Of a DNA stretch of 64,000 bases, positions 1 through 11,190 are shown piece by piece. The notes below the pieces were generated by a model, which was not told the DNA's origin, did not search any database, and saw nothing but the letters and a program-made list of their open reading frames with translations. The position numbers and the translations under genes are program-made. How positions within the stretch are numbered: position 1 is the first letter of the stretch; every line of letters begins with the position of its first letter. The stretch spans positions 248,001 to 312,000 of the forward strand of contig CAOLHI010001041.1 of assembly GCA_948474755.1 (NCBI GenBank), in the 5' to 3' direction. The DNA comes from Ctenosaura bakeri (taxonomy: Eukaryota > Chordata > Lepidosauria > Squamata > Iguanidae).

Positions 1-608
1 CTTCCCTTTATGTTTCCAAATATAAAAATAATAAGACAATTCTTCCTTAGAAATCACTGGTTAGCACAATCATCACCTTTGAAAATATAATACAACTTCA
101 TTGATAATTTATCCCTGTATTTTAGTACCTGTTTTTACAATTGACAACAGCTGACTTATTTATATAAACAAAAAGTTACAAGAATAAATAAATATATAAA
201 TAAACAGAAATTAGACTCATAGCAGATGGAAAGGAAACAGATGTATACTTGGCCATTTTATCATCAATTCAAGACAAAAGATATCCAGTGAAAGCAGTGT
301 TGTTTAATTAATTTCATACATTCGTACCCACACCTACTGCAATTTGAATCAGGCACTTGTGTAGTTAGTCAGTTATTGAAAAGCTCAAATTATTGTAAAA
401 TAATTAGCTTTATATTTGTGATTTCATTTCATACTAGGGCTCCATCTTGCTTCTGGTGAAATTCAAAATGTTGTGAACTTTCCTTAACACCTTTTGAACC
501 TCCTTTTTACAAGTGATTCATGCTCTCTCTAGTCTATTGTCAAAAACTCCCTTTAACATGGGACTTACCTGAGTTTAGAATACTTCCTTTTAAAGGGAAC
601 TACATATT
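1..608. other. unique AT-rich DNA, nothing recognised
   Basis: This stretch is AT-rich with short A/T runs and some AAATAAATA-like simple sequence near 185-205. No open frame resembles a protein and no repeat family was recognised. Confidence 0.5.
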
Positions 609-1365
609 TTACTTGTTACTCTGATACCCAAATGGATTGTTTTTGTTATTGAATTCCAGAAAAAATAACTTGCTGAGTTACTTGTTACTAATAAGTTACT
701 GTTGCTGTGGCAATGAAAAATGTAGGAAAACCTGGCAAAGTAGGCTCCTTCCATCCTTGCTGTGTCACACTGAACTCACACCATGAGAATTATGCACCTT
801 CCTAAACTCCAAACCCCAGGATTCCATAGGATGTTGAAAATGGAATAATCACGCTATAAGAGTGTAGTGCAGAAATGGCCCCTTTCGCTCTGCAGCCAGC
901 CTTCTTTCCATGCTGCAGTGTGGAAAAAATGCATAGATCACACTTCCGCCCCTCCTGCATGCCGAGCTCTTATGGAAGGTTCACGTGATCAAGGGTCATG
1001 GATGGACTTTTCCTATTAATGATATGCCTCACGATTGTGCTGGCTGGCAACACTAGAAGGACAGGAGCACAACGAGTGTTATCGTAGTCCAACTCCTCTC
1101 GCATTCCCATGCCAGGAGGACACTGTCCTGCAGAAATGCCTTCCTCTCTTTCTCTGTCTCACCTCATTTTTCTCAGCTGCAGGCCAATGAAGACACTCAT
1201 GTTACTCTTTGTGGTTCCCGCCTATCCTCCCATTGCTCAGAATGAGTCATCCACACACTGTAACAAATAACAGCACCTAATGAATCACAGTCACAGCCTT
1301 ATAGGCAAAAAACATTCCAGCTTGTTACTGCAAAAAAGTAACTAGTTACCAAAATGAGTTGTTAG
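609..1365. mobile_element. possible old DNA transposon with TTACTTGTTACT arms
   Basis: The left side (about 680-705) carries GTTACTTGTTACT followed by AAGTTACTG. The right side (about 1323-1355) carries the roughly inverted AGTAACTAGTTACC. Such GTAACTAGTTAC-like ends occur in old hAT-like elements, but no target duplication could be set here and the arms match imperfectly. A partial palindromic MITE lies inside at 798-880, and the part after it (881-1140) is moderately GC-rich. The boundaries are guesses. Confidence 0.25.
798..880. mobile_element. Harbinger-like palindromic MITE, type A, right half only
   Basis: The sequence runs from CCTTCCTAAACTCC through CCAGGATTCCATAGGATGTT to the terminus GTAGTGCAGAAATGGCC. 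It matches the right arm of the roughly 200 bp type A elements elsewhere in this window (for example 2497-2676). The left arm is missing, so this copy is truncated and no target duplication can be read. Confidence 0.7.
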
Positions 1366-2493
1366 AAAAATATTTTAATTGCTGGCTTTGGGACAGTCAC
1401 ATTTTTGCAAGCCAGTTCTCAGAACACCACCATCAAAAGAAATAAAATAAAAACTAAAAATAAAATCAATTAGCATCCAAAATCCTCTACTTGAAGACCT
1501 GTCAAATAACTACATAGCTATGTCTCCTGATATTAGCTCAACAAGACTCATCTTGCAAACACTGTGGACCCCTCAATATGGCCTCTGGGACTTCTTGGAC
1601 CATCCCTGAAGATCCCTGCAGTGGACACATTCTTGCAGTGTGTCCATATAAAGGGAAATAAATGGATATGCGGATTCATCCTCCCACTCTCTAACAACAT
1701 GGAAACGGCTGTGTTGGGAAGCTATGGTACTTACAATATGGGCAGATAGGAATTTTATTGTCTCTGTATGGTTAGAACAGAATTTTGACCTCTGCAGTAA
1801 CCAAAATATTTGTTTATTTATTCATTTATTTACTGTCTTATTTTTCTTCCAGCACGTGAGTTGTGCTGGAATAAATGAGACTTACCCCAGTGGAATTTAT
1901 CAACAGGAGTCCAGCCAAACAACTTTAAAAGAACACCTTATTCTTTTTTTCTTTGTTTTACATTTGCTTTTAGCAACTATATCTGAATGATAGAGATCAC
2001 ATAAATCTGTAACAAAAGATCAAAGACAGATAGACAGATTAATCATATTTGTGAGACTTGAATTAAGCATGATGATACCAAATCCTGTCATGGAATTTAT
2101 AGTTCTACAATTCTGAGATTGCCAAGGAATAGGGCAAAATTTACAGTTTTAAATGTATTTCCTTCAGTCTGTATTTTCTTTTTGAAAAACTTGGCCAAAG
2201 ATCCTATGCAGAATTGATGAGACATAGTATCTTACTGGTATACATAGATCCCAAAGACATGAAGGAGTGCTACAGTGTTCTATCAAATGACAAAATGAAT
2301 GAACTTTTCTGGTGTAACACATGGCCATTTCAGTTGGATGGGTAAAATTACACCCAGTATTGTCAGGATCCCATTACACAGTTGTGGAAAATACGGGATA
2401 CATCCTTGCACAACATCCAAAAAGCTCTTACAGCGGCATAATCCTCAATGGGATTTGGGTCTTTGTTTTATGTACAAATTAAATCCTTTACTC
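1366..2493. other. unique DNA, no gene recognised
   Basis: AT-rich sequence without recognised repeats. Short open frames between 1564 and 2523 show no family signature and no codon-level evidence of being exons. Confidence 0.5.
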
Positions 2494-2496
2494 TTG

Positions 2497-2676
2497 GGCC
2501 ATTTCTGCACTAGAGTGTTATAGCGTTATGATTCCACTTTCAACATCCTATGGAATTCTGGGGTTTGCAGTTTTGGGAGGGGCTAACTGGCCCCTCCTGA
2601 AATTGCAAACCCCAGGATTCCATAGGATGTTGAAAGTGGAATCATAGCGCTTTAACACTCTAGTGCGGAAATGGCC
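2497..2676. mobile_element. Harbinger-like palindromic MITE, type A, complete
   Basis: A 180 bp near-perfect inverted repeat. The left end GGCCATTTCTGCACTAGAG mirrors the right end CTCTAGTGCGGAAATGGCC, and both arms carry the TTCCACTTTCAACATCC block. The element is flanked by the 3-bp direct repeat TTG (2494-2496 and 2677-2679). It has no coding capacity. Termini starting GGCC and a 3-bp duplication point to PIF/Harbinger mobilisation in trans; the family assignment is inferred. Confidence 0.8.
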
Positions 2677-2679
2677 TTG

Positions 2680-3503
2680 GTTCCTAAAACATTACTATTT
2701 TCTGCTGTGTTAATATTAAAACAGTACTCCTCTATCTGCTTCTCTCCTCCAGTGACAGCTATATTGAAAGTCTTAAGAAAAGGTGTATATGTACAATAGG
2801 CAGAAGTCTGGCTAAGGAAAAAGCTTTCTTGGCCTTACATGCAACCATGCACCAAAATTTATTGAGAAACACTGAGGTTCTTTTTACAATGAAAAATGCT
2901 TCTTCAACTGGCCTGTTAAAAGTGTATCCTTTTCTGTTGCTAGGAACAAAAGCAGAGGAGAAAAAGCCATCAGGTGATTTTTAATGGAGGGAAAGTGTTT
3001 GAACCTCATCTCTTTTCATGAAAATCCCATCTATGTCATCAATGTAAAAATGGCCAGAATAGATCCAGTCTGGTCTGCATGCTTTACACATGCTCACTAC
3101 TAAGTTCCTTCTGCCATCTTTCTCTGAATAAATTTTTAAAGGAAAACATCTTTTACATACCTACAACTGAACCAAATTTTGGGACAAATTTTTGATTCAG
3201 TACTGCCGCAGATAAAATCAAAGGATGGAGTGAAGAAGAAGATGCTTCTTAAAAATCAAGAAAAGATTTTGAAAAAGTGAATGGCTGAAGGATGAGAAAT
3301 AAGAAGTGGTGGTTGAATGGAAGGCACATAAAAACTACATGATTTCTAGGTGAAATTTCCTTACAATAAAGATGGCGCGGTGCTTACTTTCTGAAACACT
3401 AGGGCTTTAATATGTATGAACAATATGTGTTCATTCTTTAGACTTTTGCTCTTGGATGTGTGGGAAAGAGTAGGATCAGTGATGAGGAGAAAGCATAGAC
3501 TAA
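2680..3503. other. unique DNA, nothing recognised
   Basis: AT-rich stretch between two type A MITEs. No repeat, RNA gene or convincing exon was seen. Confidence 0.5.
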
Positions 3504-3705
3504 GGCCACTTCTGCAGTACACTGTTACAGTCCTATTACACCATTTTCAACATCCTAGGGAATCCTGGGGTTTGCAGTTTAGGGCATGGCATTTAGAATT
3601 CTCAGCCAGAGAGCTCTTTGGTCTCAGTAAACTACAAACCCCAGAATTCCATAGAATGTTGAAAGTGGGATAACAGCACCATAACAGTGTAGTGCGGAAA
3701 TGGCC
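3504..3705. mobile_element. Harbinger-like palindromic MITE, type A, complete
   Basis: A 202 bp copy with left end GGCCACTTCTGCAGTACACT and right end AGTGTAGTGCGGAAATGGCC. The flanking 3-bp repeats are TAA on both sides (3501-3503 and 3706-3708). The centre has the AATTCTCAGCCAGAGAGCTC segment that is shared by the longer copies and missing from the 180 bp copy at 2497, so there are two length variants. Confidence 0.85.
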
Positions 3706-3843
3706 TAAAACAGCTATCTTTTCAGCAATAGATAACTTTTATTTGTGTTTTAACAATTCTGTACCATGGATGAATTAACTGGTTTTAATTAAACAGCATT
3801 CCTCAACTATATATTCAAACTATTTCAGTATAAATGCAGCACC

Positions 3844-4564
3844 TTGTTGTTTCTGAGTGCTTCCAAATCCTTTCTGACTTATGGTGACTCTAAGGCCCTT
3901 TTCGCATTGAAGCTTCTCGCGCGAGCGGGGGAGGGCGGCTCGCGTGAGGAGGCTCCTCTGGGAGGCTGCCGCTTTCCCCTCGTTCCTTCCGCAGGCGAAG
4001 GAAGGAGGGGGAAGCGGCAGCCTCCCGGAGGAGCCTTCTCGCGCTAGCCGCCCTCCCCTGCTCGCGCGAAGCAGGAGGTTGTCACGTCTGTCGCGCTAGT
4101 GCCCCGCCCCTTCCTTCCGCAGGGGCGGAGGGAAGGAAGCGTGACCCGGCCACCTCCCCAACGCTCCACACAGGAGGTAAGTGCGTGTGGGCACCGGGAG
4201 CGTTGCGCGAGTGCGGGTGATTTTCGCTTTGAGGCAAAAATCAAAAAACCCACGATCGCGCCGCTGCAGCCCTGTGAGCGCGGCGGAAGTGGGAGTGTGT
4301 CGTGCAGAGCGACGCTCCCACTCCCACGAGGCTCAGGGGGCTCGCGCGCGACAGAAAGCCCATGTGAAAAGGACCTAAGGTGAACCTATCACAGGGTTTT
4401 CTTGCTAATGCTTGCTCAGAGGGTGTTTGCCTTGACTGTCCTCTAAGACTGAGAGAGTGTAACTTAACCAAGGTTATCACAATAGATTTTCATGGCTAAG
4501 CGGGGATTTAAATCTTAGGTTCCAGAGTTGTAGTCTAACATTCATACCACTAGACCACACTGCT
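3844..4564 (-). mobile_element. tRNA-derived SINE split by a MITE
   Basis: Read on the minus strand this is a tRNA-related SINE. Its 3' side is the TTATGGTGACTCTAAGG block (about 3879-3893) and, after the inserted MITE (3894-4375), it continues with GGTGAACCTATCACAGGG and the CTAAGACTGAGAGAGTGT block. It ends at the tRNA-like head near 4500-4564, where GGGGATTTAAATCTTAGG occupies the B-box region. Removing the insert and one TAA restores a continuous SINE. The middle region (see also 44831-45008) resembles the MIR/CORE-type segment TGACCTTGGGCAAGTCAC. Confidence 0.8.
3894..4375. mobile_element. GC-rich Harbinger-like MITE, type B, inside a SINE
   Basis: A 482 bp element with left terminus GGCCCTTTTCGCATTGAAG and right terminus CCATGTGAAAAGGACC. 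It is flanked by TAA on both sides (3891-3893 and 4376-4378). The interior is strongly GC- and CpG-rich, with many GCGCGA and CTCGCGC words and a short GCAAAAATCAAAA stretch shared with other type B copies. Open frames inside are by-products of high GC and do not resemble proteins. The interrupted SINE gives an empty-site comparison that fixes the boundaries. Confidence 0.88.
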
Positions 4565-5716
4565 TTTCCACCATGAAACATAATATACTATATTTGACTT
4601 GCTGTATAACATGTGCTTTAATGCTGTTATTATCAGGAACTGGCATGGATTTTTACTTTCCATTCTTCTTTGTACTTGTGGCACATCTGAGTCAGAACTG
4701 TGTTGCTTCTGTCAAAATTAATAGCTGTTTATCCGTTATTACAAGATTGATCCATGTCTTGACTTGGTGTTCTTGGATATATAGAAGCCACAGCTTCTCA
4801 GTCACACTTGTCACCAAAAGATGTCTAGGGTAAAGTAGTGGGGCTGCCATCTCTCTTGATTACCCCTCTGTGGCAATTGATTACATTCAATCCGGTTCAT
4901 TAATTACTCTTCTGTGCAATCTCTTGCTAGAATGAACAATCTTACTGATATTTTTAAATCTGAATCCTTCCTTGGGTTCCTGATTTTCTTGACTCTCCTC
5001 TGCTCCCCAGTAAGTAATTGTTTATTGAGGGCGTGGTATCACTGGTATTGCCTTAAATGAGGACAGTTTTCAACCAATCGTCAAAAATGTTGAGATATTG
5101 TTCTGAGGAAACCTTCTCTGTGAAAAGATTGATTAATTTTGGGAAATGTGTCAGTGTTCAAAGTGGAAGAAAATCTTTGCATACAATATATATGGGAATA
5201 AGAAACACTTTGTATCCACTTCCATTGTTGCATATTACTCCTCTGGAATTTTACAGAAGCAGTGAAGTTGAAGTGCTACAGTAACAAAAATGTAACAATA
5301 ATGTAAGGTCAGATACCAGTGGGCAGAGAGGTCCATTTATAACATGGAAATACCTCGGTGTTTTAATTTGTGCTGTTAGTCAGCAGCTCTAATTCGCAAA
5401 ATGATTAACTCTTAGGACTGGGAAGTCATGCAATAGAAGCACATCAATTATGTGGACTCCAACATGAGTCAATGGAATTGAACTAAAAAACATCTAAATA
5501 GAATGGATTGGCCACAGGTATTGCAATATACTTCTCATCCAAGGTTGTTCCACTCTGACTTCTGGGAAGAAAGGTCAGATAATTTATTGGTTGTTACAAA
5601 TTGTCCTTGGACAGATTTTAATGGTATTTTGTATAAAAGACAGAGTTGTAATCATATACTTACTTACCTTAGCATATGTTTTCTGCATAAGCATGCATCC
5701 CTGTGTTCTTACAATT
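4565..5716. other. unique DNA, nothing recognised
   Basis: AT-rich sequence between two SINEs. No exon-like frame or repeat was identified. Confidence 0.5.
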
Positions 5717-5898
5717 TGTTGTTGTTGTGTGCCTTCAAATCATCGCTGACTGATCATTGCTCTATTGTGAGGTTTTCTTGGGTTTAAAGTTTGTGATGTG
5801 CACAAGGTTTCCCACTGGGTTTCCATGGCTGAACAGGGAATTGAACCCTGGTCTCCAGTGTTGTAGTCCAACACTCAAGCCACTATACAAAACTGGCT
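5717..5898 (-). mobile_element. tRNA-derived SINE, internally shortened
   Basis: It begins (reverse orientation) with TTGTTGTTGTTGTGTGCC, passes through GGGTTTCCATGGCTGAACAG and ends in the tRNA-like head GGAATTGAACCCTGGTCTCC followed by TAGTCCAACACTCAAGCCAC. The GGTTCAATTCC complement is the pol III B-box. The middle part is diverged and shortened compared with the copy at 52707-53300. Confidence 0.82.
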
Positions 5899-6549
5899 AC
5901 ATTCTTATAGTAATTACCCTTTAAAAACAACAACACTCAATTCAACATACTTGGAATTTCTAGAAAAGTACAAATTAAAATTATGCATGGGTTAATTCTG
6001 TACATATCTAAGTTCTTGTGAAAAATGTGCTTGTTCGAAACAAATATAAGAGTTCATCTCATAATTCTTTCCCCCATTTTGTCTCATGGAGAGAAAAAAC
6101 AGTATACCAAGGTGAAATTAGGTTGGGGAACAAGAACTGATTCCCTCCCCATGAATAAACCATGGGAGGATAGCATCCATATTCTGCATTAAGCTTCTGC
6201 CCAGGCAGCTGCTTTTCATCCCTATGGTGGAGTGATTATTATACAAGCAAAAATTTGGGGTTGACTGAAAGCCCACAAATCCCATTTTCACTCTCAAAAT
6301 GTCACAACAAAACTTTCCTAACAATTCTGTCATATCTACCAGAGACAACAATAACAACAACAAACAACAAAATAGTGAGATAGCTGAGCTGGACAGTCTC
6401 TTTTGGCAGGTGTGCCAGTTTTAAAAGCATTTATTTTATTAAAATGTTATTCTGAATAAAAGAAGCATCTAATCCAAATCCACCCACCTCCAAACATTTG
6501 TCAAAATTTCTTCCACCCACTCTTGCTTTCCTGAGCTATTCTCCCCACT
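5899..6549. other. unique DNA, nothing recognised
   Basis: No family was recognised. A short ACAACAATAACAACAACA run near 6344-6370 is simple sequence. Confidence 0.45.
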
Positions 6550-6660
6550 CAGATGTTGGGTGACTTTGAGCAAGTCACATTCTCTTGGCCCCAGGAGAGG
6601 GCAAAGGCAAACCTGGGGCTGAAAGAATACGTCTTTGCAGTTCAGTAAAGGAGTTTCTTA
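6550..6660 (+). mobile_element. tRNA-derived SINE, central fragment
   Basis: The words GGGTGACTTTGAGCAAGTCA and GGGCAAAGGCAAACCTGG follow each other as in the middle of the plus-oriented SINE copies (compare 44880-44930). Neither the tRNA head nor the 3' end is present, so this is a remnant. Confidence 0.55.
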
Positions 6661-7192
6661 GCACCTCTGTAGCATAGCTAGGTATAAGTACAGTTACATG
6701 ATGTAACAGATAATATAGGAGTCCAGCTGTTGGCTGGTATTCTGCATTGCATATACATATAACTGACCCATATTTAGTAAGACTGTGTAGTCTTCTATTA
6801 ACCCACATAAATATTACCCTGGCCCACCTTAAGGGCAATCCAGCTGCTGGATCATATGGAGAAGGTATGTATAGCATACATTTTTGAATGAAATAAAAAA
6901 AACTTGCATCTCTCCCTTTGGGTTGTGTCCTATCTGAGTCCCAGCAGCACAACTGATAATTCAAACAAAACAAACTGAATAGCTCCCAGCTCGTTACTTT
7001 TTTTTATTCAGTGAACACAAGGTCAAAATAAAGTCCAACAGAATTCAAAGGCAAGAGGTCCAAAGTCAGTTAGGGTAATCCAGAGTCAGGTACTAAATTC
7101 AGCAAGGCATCCAGCAAACAGAGAGGTCAGATAAGCTCAGACAACTCCTGAAAGCAAAGAGTGGTGGCTATATGGGTCAGAAGCCTAATACA
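6661..7192. other. unclassified DNA, possibly old repeat
   Basis: The part from about 7000 (TTTTTTTTATTCAGTGAACA, then AAAATAAAGTCCAACAG) looks like the reversed 3' end of some retroelement, but no family was recognised. The open frame on the minus strand at 6575-6973 resembles no known protein. Confidence 0.3.
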
Positions 7193-7650
7193 GGCCTTTT
7201 CCACACGGGGGAGGGGGAATCACCCCGTGCTGGTACTCACCAGACCTGTCTGCTCCACCCGCGGGTCCAGGCTGGTCCAGAGCAGTCCGTGGCTGCCGCT
7301 CTGCACTGCTCTGGGGATGAAAATGGTGGCTTCCGATTAGTGGAGGCTCTCCACCAACCGGTGAAGCTCACCAGCGTAAAGCCCACCCCTGGCAGATCTG
7401 CAGGCTCGCACTGGTGCGAGCCTGCAAATCTGCACCGGAGCGTGGGAATGTAATGGTGCACTCTGTGCTTTTGAAAGACCTGTTTTAAGTGGTCTTTCAA
7501 AAGCACGCTGAACGACCACTTTGGGTCATTCCGGAGCTGGCTGAGGTCCAGAACTATACAAAGTAGTCCAGATCCAGTCAGCTCCCAGGTGCAGTCGTCC
7601 TCCCTGGAGGATGCTCTGCCCCATTTTAAAAGCCCTGTGTGGAAAAAGCC
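7193..7650. mobile_element. Harbinger-like MITE, type C
   Basis: A 458 bp element with left end GGCCTTTTCCACACGGGG and right end CCTGTGTGGAAAAAGCC, flanked by ACA on both sides (7190-7192 and 7651-7653). Near the middle is a hairpin with 12-bp perfect arms: GCAGGCTCGCAC at 7400-7411 and its complement at 7414-7425. Related hairpins sit at the same place in the copies at 34257, 37238 and 62506. Internal ORFs appear on both strands because of the palindromes and are not genes. Confidence 0.8.
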
Positions 7651-7948
7651 ACAGCTGTTGCCTGTTTAATCGTTGGCAGTTAAATATTCTCTGGGATCAA
7701 CATAGCCTCTCTTTTTGTTGTTTGCGCCTGGTAAAGATGGGTACTGGTAAGTTAGGTTATATGTCTGAAGGGGTAGGACTCTCTGCTGGAGCTGGCATCA
7801 CCCCTTGATCTGTTTGTGGCACTGTAACCTCTTCCTGTACAGTAAGTCCTGGCACGTCCCCTGTTTCAAAGCCTTGGTCAGAATCCATGTTCTGGAAGCA
7901 GGGCAAGACAGGTTGACTCACTTCACAATTGTTGCTTTTTTTGTCTTT

Positions 7949-8112
7949 GTTATTGTCATTTCTGACTTATGGCGACCCTATGGTGATGCTATCTTGGGGT
8001 TTTCTGGGGCTCACGCAAGATCACCCAGTGCGTTTCCATGGTCAAGAGGGAAATTGAACCCTGGTCTCCAGGTTCTTAGTCCAATGTTCAATCCATCTTG
8101 CAATGCTGACTC
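7949..8112 (-). mobile_element. tRNA-derived SINE
   Basis: It contains TCTGACTTATGGCGACCCTA and GGTGATGCTATCTTGGGG, then GTTTCCATGGTCAAGAGGG and the tRNA-like head AAATTGAACCCTGGTCTCC. This is the same family as 5717-5898, with a deletion in the middle. The poly-TTG end at the left is degraded. Confidence 0.8.
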
Positions 8113-8958
8113 TCCTCTGTATCTGTTTCACCTCTTTATTCATCTGATCTACCTCTTTTAATTAGGTTGTGTTTTTTAACATATACATGAGAACCTGGTA
8201 GTATCTGAATGAAGATACAGCCATATATGCAATACTAGAGTCCAAGACCCATCAAATAACACAGTTTATTTATGGGTACAATAAATAAGATTCTACTCAG
8301 AGAAATGAAGACAGTGCTTCATTAAAATGATTATGGCAATATAAAGATGATAATTATTTTGTATATATAGTACATGTCAAAATGTGGGTTGCTACAGCAT
8401 TGAACCTAATTAATCTGATATTTGTTTAAAAAAAAAAGATTTCATGTAAGTAATCTACAATCTCATGAAGAAACCAGAGCATGTCCTTTAAGGAAATCCC
8501 AATCTTGATTTAGAGACTTCAAGTGGTGAATCATTGACTTCATCTCTTGCTAATCACTTCCTGTGGTTAATTTGCTGAGCAGAGCGTGGACAGCCTATTT
8601 GAACTCCACTGGCTTCAATTTCCAACTCATCTAATATACTGTGCATTTTCTTTTCTACATAGGTTTAAGAAGGATGTTGTCATTCAGAACCTGAAGGGAC
8701 TTTTGAAGCTATCTAGATGAACCTCTGCTTAACACAGGACCTTCAGTAAAGAATGCAAATATTGCATTTCCCTCTTTGTTGTGTAAATCCTGGTTTCAAA
8801 AATGCTAGGAAGCAAAATTCTTATCCATCTCTTTCCACACATTCAAATTTTGTGATGGGGGATTTTTGAAGTATGAGTATGAATGGGAAAAAAGAAAGAA
8901 AAAGAGAAAAGAAAAAGAACGGAAAGTATTTAGGATATGAACATTAATGTCTATATAT
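8113..8958. other. unique DNA, nothing recognised
   Basis: AT-rich stretch. A purine run (AAAAAGAAAGAAAAAGAG-like, about 8888-8922) is the only simple sequence. Confidence 0.5.
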
Positions 8959-8960
8959 TA

Positions 8961-9383
8961 CAGTTGGGTCTCCATATTCACTAGGGTTAGGGATGAAGGA
9001 TCCTGGCAAAAGTGGGAAAATCACAAACATTGAAGTGTGTGCACTCCTGTGGGAAGGAGGCTGAGGCATGGTGAGAAAAACAGGCACTCAGGGTCCAAAC
9101 AAGGTCAGAGAAAAGAGAGGGAAAAGGAGTTGGCATGGCAGCTTCATACTTTGTCTCTCTTGCCCATCTCCTTCCTTGGGTGGGTAGGTGGCATCAGGAA
9201 GGGTTTGTGGTGCTAAGAAATCAGGCTCCAAGTGGGTTTTTAAAGGGCTGCATAGCTTGATTAAAGCCACCAAGAGAGAAGGTTACGTCAGAAAAGAAAC
9301 ACCATGTGGGGACCAAGGATTGAAGAAACTCACAAATAATCCAATCTGTGAAAGTCAAACCCACGAATGTGGAAAGATGACTG
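8961..9383. mobile_element. Tc1/mariner (pogo/Tigger-like) MITE
   Basis: The left end CAGTTGGGTCTCCATATTCA and the reversed right end CAGTCATCTTTCCACATTCG match over about 25-28 positions with several mismatches. The element is flanked by TA on both sides (8959-8960 and 9384-9385). The CAGT start, TA duplication and 423 bp length without coding capacity fit a non-autonomous Tc1/mariner-superfamily element of the pogo/Tigger kind. Named-family assignment would need a library search. Confidence 0.6.
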
Positions 9384-9385
9384 TA

Positions 9386-10656
9386 TACTATATTTCCATT
9401 TGGTAATAAGGAAATTAAGTCAATTTACTTTAGTAGCTTCAGATCCAAACCAAAATGAAACAAAGTTGTTATCCATCTCTAGCTCCTTCATTGAATAAAT
9501 GGTTGACCCGGATCAGGTATTCTTTCATTCTCAGATATGTTGATCTACAGATAACATACTATCTTCTCACCAAACTTGAGGCAGCAAACTGGTTTTTAAT
9601 GTGATGCCCAAGGTGAACAGACCTGATCCGTATTTCTGGAGTAACAAACATAGTGAACATAGTTATTCTATGACTTTTGCATTTTTCAAAATTTTCTCAC
9701 TTAAAATCATGTCAAAATATTAATAAAATATTTCTGTCATAATAAAATGCATTTTGACATATGTACATTCCTAAGTTACTATCTAATGTATTATTTAAAT
9801 GTGATATGATTTTTAAAGGGGAAAAAAACACCATTTTATATCCTATATCTCCACTAACAGCATCATCCCCACTATCTTTTGTATGGTGGTGTTGGTGTTG
9901 GTGAGGCTTGACACAGATGGGAAAAAAAGGTTAACATATTAATCATTAATGTGATGTTTAAAAAATCTAATCCAATTTGCATATCGCTGCATGAATTTTT
10001 GCAAACCCAATTTCTTACCTATTGTTTAAAAACCTGTCCTTCCTGTCCCTTTCCTTCTCCCTTATAATCTCATGATGTTACCCTTCCCGTTCCTTTAATT
10101 TAGTAATACCTACATAATAGGTTCCTTTATTAGTTTAATGAGTTTTATTATTATTTTTTAGAAATGAATATGGAATCAGTTATAGAGATTAACTCTTTCC
10201 TTCTCCCCTCCTCACTTTCTTTGTCTCTTTTTTTGCTCTCCTTGTACACTGGGGGCACTATTATCATGTTTATTTTCCTGTTCACTTGTTCAGTCTTACT
10301 GAAAAGTAAACCCCAATGACTTTGGTGGGGGATGGTATTAATCTTCAATAAATGTCTCATAATTTAGTCTCAGAGCAGAAGGGTGTTTCCTTTAATTTTA
10401 CCGAGCAACAAAGCAGCAAAGGTGGCTTCTGAATGTGATTGGAACAGCGGGAGGTCACTTCGTTAAGGTAATCATTGCATGGAAGAAGATTCCATCTATA
10501 AGATGCTTTTCTGCTTTACCTATTTTCTTGCAATTTGTCCCCCTGTATAGGTCAAGTAAAATAATTTTAGCCAGTCTTGTTAAGGAAGGGAAGCAGCAGC
10601 ATGTGAGGATTAATAGCTGTCTGAAGTCATCAAAACCATTACCACATTTATGTCCT
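9386..10656. other. unique DNA, nothing recognised
   Basis: AT-rich non-repetitive sequence. A short TGGTGGTGTTGGTGTTGG patch lies near 9884-9902. The stretch at 10390-10500 is less AT-rich and unique but shows no exon signature. Confidence 0.45.
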
Positions 10657-10686
10657 CCACCACCACCACCACCACCACCACCACCA
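10657..10686. repeat. (CCA)n microsatellite
   Basis: Ten uninterrupted CCA units lie just before CCATGG. It is likely length-polymorphic. The proline-rich ORF that it creates is not evidence of a gene. Confidence 0.95.
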
Positions 10687-10929
10687 TGGTCTCATAAACA
10701 AATTGCATATAGAACATGGATATGTCCTTGTTCTCAATCAGCTTAACATCTGAAATAGGCATGAGAGAAACAACAAAGAGAGGGAGTAGCAGAAAAGCAT
10801 GGGGTTGGGAGCATTCATTCAGCAGGTGCCAGCAGAGACTGCCTGCAATTCTGTTAAAAAAAAAAAAATTAAACTACAATTCCACAAACTAGCAATTCAG
10901 AAGAATAAGTATGGAGAGGTCACTTAAAT

Positions 10930-11190
10930 TTTTCCCTCTTCTTTCTCTAACAAGCAGATAATCATTAAACTGCAGCAGTTAAGTGTGCATGTTATTGGAT
11001 TGGGGCCAAAGACTGCAATCTTGTTCAATGAGAGTTTTGTTATTAGCTTCAAAGGGAGCAGAACCGAACCCAATCATGTTATTAATCTCTGCTTTGTTGA
11101 ATACATTAAGCTGTACTGTACTCTGAACAAAGGAGATCTCTTCTCTGGTGCAATTTTCTGAGCACAGGCTCTCATTGCTAATGATCCACT
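10930..11190. other. candidate conserved non-coding element
   Basis: Clean unique sequence without repeats or simple runs. It contains homeodomain-like cores (TTATTAATC, TTGCTAATGATCC) and two TCF/LEF- or SOX-like words (GCTTTGTTG, GAACAAAGG). It has no open frame of note. Only composition and motif content support the call; conservation cannot be seen from one sequence. Confidence 0.3.

Noticed and set aside
5717..5898. tRNA gene suggested by the B-box-like GGTTCAATTCC complement
   Set aside because: There is no tRNA cloverleaf; the motif is part of a SINE head with decayed A box.
6575..6973. 132-codon minus-strand frame
   Set aside because: It overlaps a SINE fragment at one end and has no recognisable motif.
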